A stretch of 5,215 nucleotides of DNA from an uncultured Aliiroseovarius sp. (GTDB lineage: Bacteria; Pseudomonadota; Alphaproteobacteria; Rhodobacterales; Rhodobacteraceae): NCBI GenBank assembly GCA_938023895.1, contig CALJDH010000330.1:1-5215 (forward strand), written 5' to 3'. Position numbers and translations under genes: made by a program. The notes beneath the pieces were generated by a model that saw only the letters and a list, made by a program, of their open reading frames with translations, was not told the DNA's origin and did not search any database. Positions 1-5,215 of this stretch are shown here, one piece after another; position 1 is the stretch's first letter, and each line of letters starts with the position of its first letter.

Positions 1-1155
1 AAGATCATGGAAGCGATCGAGGCGAACCCCGATGGCGATCACGAAGCCCTGCGCGCGCAGATCGAAGAAGCGCATGAGGCGGATGAGCAAGCGGTGAAAG
101 ACGCAGGCGGCCTGTTCGTTCTGGCCACCGAACGTCATGAAAGCCGCCGGATCGATAACCAGTTGCGCGGTCGTTCGGGCCGTCAGGGTGACCCGGGCCG
201 CTCGGCCTTCTTCCTGTCGCTGGATGATGACCTGATGCGCATCTTCGGGTCCGAGCGTCTGGAAAAAGTCCTGTCGACCCTCGGCATGCAGGAAGGCGAA
301 GCCATTGTACACCCGTGGGTGAACAAATCGCTGGAGCGCGCCCAAGCCAAGGTCGAGGGCCGCAACTTTGACATTCGTAAGCAGCTTCTAAAGTTCGACG
401 ACGTGATGAACGATCAGCGTAAGGCGATCTTTGGTCAGCGTCTGGAAATCATGGAAGCCGAGGATCTGTCCGAGATCGCAGGCGATATGCGCCATCAGGT
501 GATCGACGATCTGGTCGACCAATACATGCCGCCGAAATCCTATGCCGATCAGTGGGATACCCAAGGTTTGCAAGCCGCTGTGATCGAGCATCTGGGCTTT
601 GAAGAGCCGGTGGTCGACTGGGCAGCAGAGGAAGGCGTCGATGACGATTCGATCCGCGAGCGTCTCTATGATGCGTCGGATTCGTTCATGGCGAAGAAGG
701 CCGCTGATTTCGGACCCGAGACCATGCGCACGATCGAAAAACAGCTGATCCTGCAGACGATCGATTCGAAATGGCGCGAGCACCTACTGACGCTGGACCA
801 CCTGCGCTCGGTCGTTGGGTTCCGCGGCTATGCGCAGCGTGATCCGCTGAACGAATACAAGAACGAAGCCTTCCAGCTGTTCGAAACCCTTCTGGATGGT
901 CTGCGCTCGGACGTGACCAAGAAGCTGTCTCAGATCCGCCCGATGACGGAAGAAGAGCAGCAGGCGATGATGCAGCAGATGCTTCAACAACAGCAGGCGG
1001 CGGCGCAAGCTGCTGCTGCGGCCGAGCCGAATGAAAACGCCGCCGAGGGCTTTGACGAGAGCGACCCAACCACCTGGGGCAACCCGTCGCGCAACGACGC
1101 CTGCCCCTGTGGTTCGGGCAAAAAGTTCAAGCACTGCCACGGCAGGCTGGTCTGA
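1..1155 (+). CDS. secA: SecA preprotein translocase ATPase, C-terminal part (5' end outside window)
   Basis: SecA is the cytosolic ATPase motor that pushes unfolded preproteins through the SecYEG channel. The frame is open from base 1 to the TGA at 1153-1155, giving 384 residues of a protein normally near 900, so the N-terminal motor half is missing because of the window edge. Visible in order: the end of the second helicase-like motor domain with motif VI ([13 protein letters not shown], residues 54-66); the helical scaffold/wing region, including [16 protein letters not shown] from residue 254 and the [12 protein letters not shown] block; a low-complexity Met/Gln/Ala linker (about residues 320-343); and the C-terminal zinc-binding SEC-C motif C368-x-C370-x8-C379-H380. 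That motif is known in this family to bind zinc and contact SecB and phospholipids. All landmarks are intact and no frameshift is seen. The ATG at 7 is an internal methionine, not the start. A hairpin follows the stop codon directly. Identification is very secure. Confidence 0.98.
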   Translation, partial: KIMEAIEANPDGDHEALRAQIEEAHEADEQAVKDAGGLFVLATERHESRRIDNQLRGRSGRQGDPGRSAFFLSLDDDLMRIFGSERLEKVLSTLGMQEGEAIVHPWVNKSLERAQAKVEGRNFDIRKQLLKFDDVMNDQRKAIFGQRLEIMEAEDLSEIAGDMRHQVIDDLVDQYMPPKSYADQWDTQGLQAAVIEHLGFEEPVVDWAAEEGVDDDSIRERLYDASDSFMAKKAADFGPETMRTIEKQLILQTIDSKWREHLLTLDHLRSVVGFRGYAQRDPLNEYKNEAFQLFETLLDGLRSDVTKKLSQIRPMTEEEQQAMMQQMLQQQQAAAQAAAAAEPNENAAEGFDESDPTTWGNPSRNDACPCGSGKKFKHCHGRLV

Positions 1156-1159
1156 TACC

Positions 1160-1182
1160 GTCGCGCCGCCTAGCGGCGCGGC
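1160..1182 (+). terminator. GC-rich hairpin after secA, possible terminator
   Basis: A perfect 8-bp stem, CGCGCCGC (1162-1169) against GCGGCGCG (1173-1180), closes on a 3-nt CTA loop. It can be lengthened by a U-G and a G-C pair to 1160-1182. It starts 5 nt after the secA stop. No run of T follows (the next bases are CAACACTCTG), so it is not a textbook intrinsic terminator. It may still end transcription weakly or protect the secA mRNA 3' end. The structure itself is certain on paper; the function is inferred. Confidence 0.5.
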
Positions 1183-1205
1183 AACACTCTGATAACAACA
1201 ATTTC

Positions 1206-1235
1206 TTGCAGGACCGCCGATAGCTGACCTATCGT
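1206..1235 (+). promoter_or_regulatory. Weak candidate promoter for the acyltransferase gene
   Basis: TTGCAG (1206-1211) and TATCGT (1230-1235), 18 bp apart, match the sigma-70 boxes at only 3 of 6 and 4 of 6 positions. They lie after the secA hairpin and 30-60 nt before the acyltransferase start, where a promoter would be expected, and the second box falls inside the inverted repeat at 1214-1242. The match is weak and could be chance. Confidence 0.2.
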
Positions 1236-1242
1236 TAAGCGG
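1214..1242. repeat. Bulged inverted repeat in the secA-acyltransferase gap
   Basis: CGATAG (1218-1223) and CTATCG (1229-1234) form a perfect 6-bp inverted repeat around CTGAC. An outer CCGC (1214-1217) pairs with GCGG (1239-1242) if TTAA (1235-1238) bulges out, giving 10 potential base pairs. It ends 24 nt before the acyltransferase ATG. It could be a 5'-leader stem-loop or a small operator; with such short arms it could also be chance. Confidence 0.35.
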
Positions 1243-1250
1243 TATTTGAC

Positions 1251-1254
1251 AGGA
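1251..1254 (+). promoter_or_regulatory. Probable ribosome binding site of the acyltransferase gene
   Basis: AGGA lies 12 nt before the ATG at 1267 and 15 nt before the adjacent ATG at 1270. The spacing is rather long. It favours 1267 over 1270, and it argues against the in-frame TTG at 1246, which lies upstream of it. Confidence 0.4.
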
Positions 1255-1266
1255 TTTTGTTGTTTA

Positions 1267-3249
1267 ATGATGTATCGGCCAGAGATTGATGGCTTGCGTG
1301 CGGTTGCCGTTTTACCGGTCATTTTGTTCCATGCGGGCATTGGCCTGTTTGAAGGCGGCTATGTCGGTGTCGATGTCTTTTTCGTTATCAGCGGCTACCT
1401 GATCACCTCAATCCTGATCGAAGATATCGTGCGTGGGCGCTTCAGCCTTCTGAGGTTCTATGAACGTCGCGCGCGTCGCATCCTGCCCGCGCTCTTTTTC
1501 GTGGTGGCCTGCACCGTCCCCTTCGCGATCCTGTGGATGCTGCCTGCGCAGTTGCGTGACTATTCCCAAAGCCTCGTGGCGGTCAGTCTGTTTTCGTCGA
1601 ATTTCCTGTTCTGGATGGAAAGCGGATATTTCGAGGCCGGCGCTGACCTGAAGCCGCTTCTGCACACCTGGAGCTTGGCCATCGAAGAGCAGTTCTATGT
1701 GATCTTCCCCGTCTTGCTGTTCGCGCTGTGGAAACTGGGTCGTTCGGCGATGATTTGGATCCTCGCCCTGATCGCGGTGATCAGCCTTGGCCTTGCGGAA
1801 TGGGGCTGGCGCGATCACCCCGCCGCCAATTTCTTCCTTGCGCCGGGCCGCGTGTGGGAACTGTTGGCGGGCTCTTTTTGTGCTTTCGCCCTGCACCGCC
1901 GCGCCCTGCCCGGCAATGACGCCGCCGCCGCGCTGGGCCTTCTGGCGATCACAGTATCGGTCTTTCTGTTTGACGACACGACCCCGTTTCCCAGCCTCTA
2001 TACATTGCTGCCCGTCGTCGGTGTGCTCTTGATCATCCTGTTCGGACAGCAAGGCACGCGGGTGGCCGCGCTTCTGTCGATGAAACCCATCGTGGGGATC
2101 GGGTTGATCAGCTACAGCGCCTATCTGTGGCACCAACCCCTGTTCGCTTTCGCGCGCATTCGCAGCCTGACCGAACCCAGCCTTGCCCTGATGCTGGGCC
2201 TTGCAGTCGTGTCCCTGATCTTGGCCGCCCTCAGCTGGCGCTATGTCGAACAGCCCTTCCGCGCGGGACCAAACACGCGGCTGACAACGCAATCGGGCGT
2301 CTTTGCGACCAGTATTGCGGGGCTGGTTTTGATCGCCGGGATCGGCGTGTGGGGGCATGTGAACAAGGGTTTGCCTGACCGGTTTTCGGACCACGCGCGC
2401 GCGGTTTTGGCGATGAACACGGACCAAATCGACCGCACCTGCCATTTTGACGAACGAAAGACGTGGATCGTGCCGAAACTGGCCTGTTTCCACACCGTCC
2501 CGAACGCCACGGGCTCGGTTCTTGTGTTGGGGGATAGCCATGTCGCGGCGATTTCGCAGCCGGTGGTCGCCGCCCTGAATGCAAGCGGACGGAACGTGTA
2601 TGTCGGATCCTATGGCGGCTGTATCCCGTTGCCGAAGATGGAGCGCGTGCATAAATCCACCGCCCATGAATGCGCCGAGTTTATCGATGCCATCCTGACC
2701 CATGCGGAAGATATCGGCGTCGAGACGCTGGTTCTGGTCGCCCGTTTCCCCGCCTATCTGCACGGATCGCGCTTCAGCAATAGCGAGGGCGGGGTTGAGC
2801 ACGGCATCCGCATGGATGTCCGCGATTTGACGGGCGCATCGCATAGCGGGCAACTGGATCTTCTGCGCTCCAAGCTGGAGGGTCTCGCCGCGCGCTTCAA
2901 TCTGGTGCTGGTCGAACCGATCCCCGAAGCCGGGTGGAGCGTGCCCGAGTTGATCGCGAAGCGCATGTATTTCGAGGGCAGCGATGATCCGTCTCTGTCG
3001 ACGCCCTATGCGGCCTATGCCGCGCGGACGAATGCTTTGCTGTCCATGTTTTCAGCACTTGATGCTGGGTCAGAAAACGTCACGATTGCGCCCGTGCACA
3101 CGCGGTTTTGCAACTTCTTGACGTCAAGATGTACGAACGCCGATGGCGAAAAGGTCCTCTATCTGGATGACGATCACCTGAGCCCGGCAGGGGCGGCGTT
3201 GATCGCGCCGGATATCGTGGACGCGGTTGCATCTCTGCCGCCCAGATAG
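1267..3249 (+). CDS. OafA-type membrane O-acyltransferase (acyltransferase-3 + SGNH fusion)
   Basis: A 660-residue two-domain enzyme expected to move acyl groups, usually acetyl, across the inner membrane and onto a surface glycan such as O-antigen, exopolysaccharide or peptidoglycan. The N-terminal acyltransferase-3 domain (about residues 1-365) begins with MMYRPEIDGLRAVAV and carries the family's R-x10-H pair (R11, H22), the VGVDVFFVISGYLI block (33-46), HTWSLAIEEQFY (133-144) and WHQPLF (H289). It has roughly ten to twelve hydrophobic membrane segments, the last near 344-364. A linker leads to a periplasmic SGNH domain with GDSH (nucleophile S424), a GGC block near 455 and D634-x-x-H637 in the C-terminal block, so both catalytic centres look intact. 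The start at 1267 fits the family N-terminus; the in-frame TTG at 1246 would add seven unconserved residues. The glycan acceptor cannot be read from the sequence, because no polysaccharide genes are in view. It could be co-transcribed with the next gene (100-bp gap). Confidence 0.93.
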   Translation: MMYRPEIDGLRAVAVLPVILFHAGIGLFEGGYVGVDVFFVISGYLITSILIEDIVRGRFSLLRFYERRARRILPALFFVVACTVPFAILWMLPAQLRDYSQSLVAVSLFSSNFLFWMESGYFEAGADLKPLLHTWSLAIEEQFYVIFPVLLFALWKLGRSAMIWILALIAVISLGLAEWGWRDHPAANFFLAPGRVWELLAGSFCAFALHRRALPGNDAAAALGLLAITVSVFLFDDTTPFPSLYTLLPVVGVLLIILFGQQGTRVAALLSMKPIVGIGLISYSAYLWHQPLFAFARIRSLTEPSLALMLGLAVVSLILAALSWRYVEQPFRAGPNTRLTTQSGVFATSIAGLVLIAGIGVWGHVNKGLPDRFSDHARAVLAMNTDQIDRTCHFDERKTWIVPKLACFHTVPNATGSVLVLGDSHVAAISQPVVAALNASGRNVYVGSYGGCIPLPKMERVHKSTAHECAEFIDAILTHAEDIGVETLVLVARFPAYLHGSRFSNSEGGVEHGIRMDVRDLTGASHSGQLDLLRSKLEGLAARFNLVLVEPIPEAGWSVPELIAKRMYFEGSDDPSLSTPYAAYAARTNALLSMFSALDAGSENVTIAPVHTRFCNFLTSRCTNADGEKVLYLDDDHLSPAGAALIAPDIVDAVASLPPR

Positions 3250-3349
3250 CGCCGGGAGCGTTGTCAGATCGGCCACGCTGGGTCTTGGAAAATCGAAGAT
3301 CACGAACAGAGGCTCTGGCGCTGGGCGCGGAAATATCTATGGTCCCCGT

Positions 3350-4927
3350 GTGACTCGAATTCTACCTGATATCCTTGTGCGCCTTCTGGGTGCAATCTGC
3401 GCGATTACGTTGATCAGCAGTTTTGCGGCCCGCGCGCAGGACGTCACGCTGACCTCGCGCGATGGATCTATCGAGCTGACCGGCTATCTTCTAACTTTCG
3501 ATGGCGAGTTCTATCGCGTCGATACCGAGTTCGGCATCCTGACCGTCGACAGCTCGGGCGTCAGCTGCGAGGGGCCGGGCTGCCCCAGCCTTGGACCGTT
3601 TGTGGCGGAACTGACGATCTCGGGGGCCCACAACATGGGCGCCGTCCTGTTCCCCGCACTGGTCGAGGGCTTTGCATTGCGCAACGGCTACGCCCTGAAA
3701 CGTGAAGAGGTTCAGGGGGTTGGCACGCTCTATACGTTTCTGGAGGGCGGTTCCGGGCAAGAGGTTGCGCGCTTTACCATCAAGCTGACCACCAGCTCGG
3801 AAGGCTTTGCCGATCTTCTCAGCCAGCAGGCCGATATGGTTCTGTCCATGCGGCAGGCGACAACGCGCGAGCGGACGCTGGCACGTGATGCGGGCCTTGG
3901 TGATTTGCGGATGGCACGGCAAAGCCGTGTCGCGGCGCTGGATGCGCTGGTGCCGATCGTCGCGCCTGGCAATCCGGTGACTCGGATCTCGATCTCGCAA
4001 CTGGCGGCGATCTATGCGGGCAAGATCACCAACTGGTCTCAGCTGGGGGGCGAGGACGCGCCAATCACGCCCTATATGATGGATGTGGAAGAGGGCTTCG
4101 GCCCTGTCTTCATGCAGGATGTCATTTCGGCGCAGGGCGTCACCCTGTCTGATCGCGTGGTGATCCATCCGACCAGCCGCACCCTTGCCGACGCGATCGC
4201 GCGTGATCCTTATGGCATCGCGATGACGACTTATACCCAGCGTGGCAGTGGCGAAGTGGTCGAGCTGTCAGGTCGTTGCGGCTTCTCGGTTCATGCCTCG
4301 CGCGCGTCGATCAAGTCCGAGGATTATCCCCTGACCATGCCGATGTTCTTGTATCTGCCGGAACGTCGCCTGCCCCAGATCGGGCGCGAATTCCTGTCCT
4401 ATCTGCGGACCGATAGCGCGCAGTTCGTGACCCGTCGCGCGGGTTTTGTGGATCAGGCGTTGACCCGCCAGCCCCTGCGCGCGCAGGGGGATCGGATGGC
4501 GAACGCGATCACTGCGGGCGGGGAAGAGGTTGCGCTGGACGAACTACAGCGCATGATCACCACCCTGACCGGGTCCGAGCGTCTGTCGATCAGCTTCCGT
4601 TTTGAAGGCGGCTCGACCCTGCTGGACGCGCCGTCGCGCTCGAATGTGGCCTTGTTGGCCGAGGCGCTGGAGAGCGGGCATTTTGACGGTAAGCGTTTGT
4701 CTTTCATAGGATTTTCTGACGGGCAGGGCGCTGCCGAACAGAACCGCAAACTGTCCGAGCGGCGTGCACGCGCGGTGCGGGATCTGGTCTTGGCGCAGCT
4801 TGAAGCCTTTGATCTGTCTCGTGTTGAGATGCAGATCGACGCCTTTGGCGAGGCGATGCCGATGGCCTGTGACGACAGCGCTTGGGGGCGGAGTGTGAAC
4901 CGGCGGGTCGAGATCTGGGTGGACTAA
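3350..4927 (+). CDS. Exported PstS-like solute-binding protein with C-terminal OmpA peptidoglycan-binding domain
   Basis: A 525-residue envelope protein, probably periplasmic and held on the cell wall. From the GTG at 3350 it has a Sec signal peptide with a hydrophobic core (about residues 8-25) and an ARA cleavage site after residue 29; no lipobox is seen. Next is a short beta-rich segment (about 31-80) ending in C73-x4-C78. A PstS-like periplasmic-binding domain follows (about 85-390), recognised by ISGAHNMGAVLFPALVEGF and AGKITNWSQLGG (223 onward). Last is an OmpA-family domain (about 409-525) with FSDGQG, LSERRARAV and a terminal NRRVEIWV. D457 and R472 match in position and spacing the Asp/Arg pair that holds diaminopimelate in OmpA. 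The binding domain lacks the usual phosphate ligands (see findings), so a phosphate role is doubtful. No permease or ATPase gene is adjacent. Start choice is uncertain: there is no in-frame ATG and only a weak, distant purine run (GCGGAAA, 3327-3333). A GTG at 3377 would also give a good 20-residue signal peptide, while the TTG at 3227 lies inside the upstream gene. Confidence 0.88.
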   Translation: MTRILPDILVRLLGAICAITLISSFAARAQDVTLTSRDGSIELTGYLLTFDGEFYRVDTEFGILTVDSSGVSCEGPGCPSLGPFVAELTISGAHNMGAVLFPALVEGFALRNGYALKREEVQGVGTLYTFLEGGSGQEVARFTIKLTTSSEGFADLLSQQADMVLSMRQATTRERTLARDAGLGDLRMARQSRVAALDALVPIVAPGNPVTRISISQLAAIYAGKITNWSQLGGEDAPITPYMMDVEEGFGPVFMQDVISAQGVTLSDRVVIHPTSRTLADAIARDPYGIAMTTYTQRGSGEVVELSGRCGFSVHASRASIKSEDYPLTMPMFLYLPERRLPQIGREFLSYLRTDSAQFVTRRAGFVDQALTRQPLRAQGDRMANAITAGGEEVALDELQRMITTLTGSERLSISFRFEGGSTLLDAPSRSNVALLAEALESGHFDGKRLSFIGFSDGQGAAEQNRKLSERRARAVRDLVLAQLEAFDLSRVEMQIDAFGEAMPMACDDSAWGRSVNRRVEIWVD

Positions 4928-4932
4928 GGGTC

Positions 4933-5215
4933 TTACAGATATCCCGCGGACCGAAAGCTTAACTCGGTCGATTTTCCGATAATCAAGTGATCATGCAGTG
5001 CAATGCCAAGCGCCTTTGCGGCGTCGTTTACTTGCGCCGTCATCTGGATATCGCTCTCTGATGGGGTCGGATCACCGGACGGATGGTTGTGCACCAAGAT
5101 CAACGCCGAGGCGTTCAGCTCCAACGCCCGTTTCACCACTTCGCGCGGGTAAACGGGCACATGATCCACGGTGCCCTTGGCCTGTTCCTCGTCCGCGATC
5201 AGCACGTTTTTGCGG
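4933..5215 (-). CDS. radC: RadC-family JAMM/MPN-domain protein, C-terminal part (5' end outside window)
   Basis: The minus-strand frame is open from the right edge to a TAA at 4933-4935 and gives 93 residues, the C-terminal end of a protein usually about 220-260 long. It shows the RadC hallmarks: a [18 protein letters not shown] block, then the JAMM metal-binding signature [14 protein letters not shown] (H42, H44, D55 counted from the window edge), then [12 protein letters not shown] and a terminal SFRSAGYL. The family was named for DNA repair, but that role has been questioned; the fold is a putative zinc metalloprotease or nuclease-like MPN domain of unsettled function. The GTG at 5203-5205 is internal, because the conserved domain continues upstream of it. 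The gene converges on the binding-protein gene, with 5 bp between the two stop codons. Confidence 0.95.
   Translation of the reverse strand, partial: RKNVLIADEEQAKGTVDHVPVYPREVVKRALELNASALILVHNHPSGDPTPSESDIQMTAQVNDAAKALGIALHDHLIIGKSTELSFRSAGYL
4949..4975 (+). terminator. Candidate terminator for the binding-protein gene, inside the 3' end of radC
   Basis: GACCGA (4949-4954) and TCGGTC (4964-4969) form a 6-bp stem around a 9-nt loop, followed by GATTTT (4970-4975). In the plus direction this resembles a weak intrinsic terminator 22 nt after the TAA at 4925-4927. It overlaps radC codons, which fits a pair of genes with almost no space between their ends. The short stem and short T run keep confidence low. 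Confidence 0.3.

Noticed and set aside
958..1023. Met/Gln/Ala-rich low-complexity coding stretch in secA
   Set aside because: This is the normal variable linker between the helical scaffold and the zinc motif of SecA; not an expansion worth separate note.
388..1140. Minus-strand open frames of 118-131 codons opposite secA
   Set aside because: They lie opposite strongly conserved SecA sequence and show no family features; shadows.
1246..1251. Perfect TTGACA (-35 consensus) before the acyltransferase gene
   Set aside because: With normal spacing the -10 box would fall at about 1269-1274 (GATGTA), inside the coding region and with a poor match, so transcription would begin after the start codon.
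1408..2853. A 481-codon open frame on the minus strand inside the acyltransferase gene
   Set aside because: Its product is rich in Gln, Arg, His and Asp, with no recognisable domain and no hydrophobic or motif structure. It is the expected antisense shadow of a GC-rich, codon-biased gene whose plus-strand product has clear conserved motifs.
3261..3289. TTGTCA (5 of 6 match to a -35 box) in the gap before the binding-protein gene
   Set aside because: No -10-like sequence at 16-18 bp spacing (CTTGGA or TTGGAA there). The rest of the 100-bp gap (3250-3349) shows no convincing promoter, terminator or small gene.
3491..4168. A 225-codon minus-strand open frame inside the binding-protein gene
   Set aside because: Arg/His/Gln-rich translation without recognisable motifs, wholly inside a well-supported plus-strand gene; an antisense shadow.

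Overview
The window reads as chromosomal DNA of an alphaproteobacterium, most likely Rhodobacterales/Rhodobacteraceae. This rests on high G+C, GC-rich third positions, the style of the SecA C-terminus (Gln/Ala-rich linker plus zinc motif) and the RadC sequence. The placement comes from recognising families, not from a database search. Four protein genes are present. Two run off the window edges. No RNA gene, insertion sequence, CRISPR array or prophage was seen.

Layout. Positions 1-1155 (+) encode the last 384 residues of SecA, the preprotein translocase ATPase. A GC-rich hairpin follows directly, inside a 111-bp gap that also holds a second, bulged inverted repeat about 24 nt ahead of the next gene. 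Positions 1267-3249 (+) encode a complete two-part O-acyltransferase: a membrane acyltransferase-3 domain fused to a periplasmic SGNH domain, as in OafA-type enzymes that acetylate surface glycans. After a 100-bp gap, 3350-4927 (+) encodes an exported protein with three parts: a small N-terminal beta-rich segment, a PstS-like solute-binding domain and a C-terminal OmpA-type peptidoglycan-binding domain. Converging on it from the minus strand, with only 5 bp between the stop codons, is the C-terminal part of radC (4933-5215), which continues beyond the right edge.

How the parts relate. SecA drives export through SecYEG, and both the acyltransferase and the binding protein are envelope proteins. 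They are nevertheless separate cellular functions, and the hairpin after secA argues against one long operon. The acyltransferase and the binding protein lie in tandem and could be co-transcribed, but nothing in the sequence ties them to one pathway. The most unusual item is the binding protein. It is built to be held on the cell wall, has no ABC permease or ATPase next to it in this window, and lacks the residues with which true PstS proteins hold phosphate. Its ligand and role are therefore open. No complete new multi-gene system is evident here.
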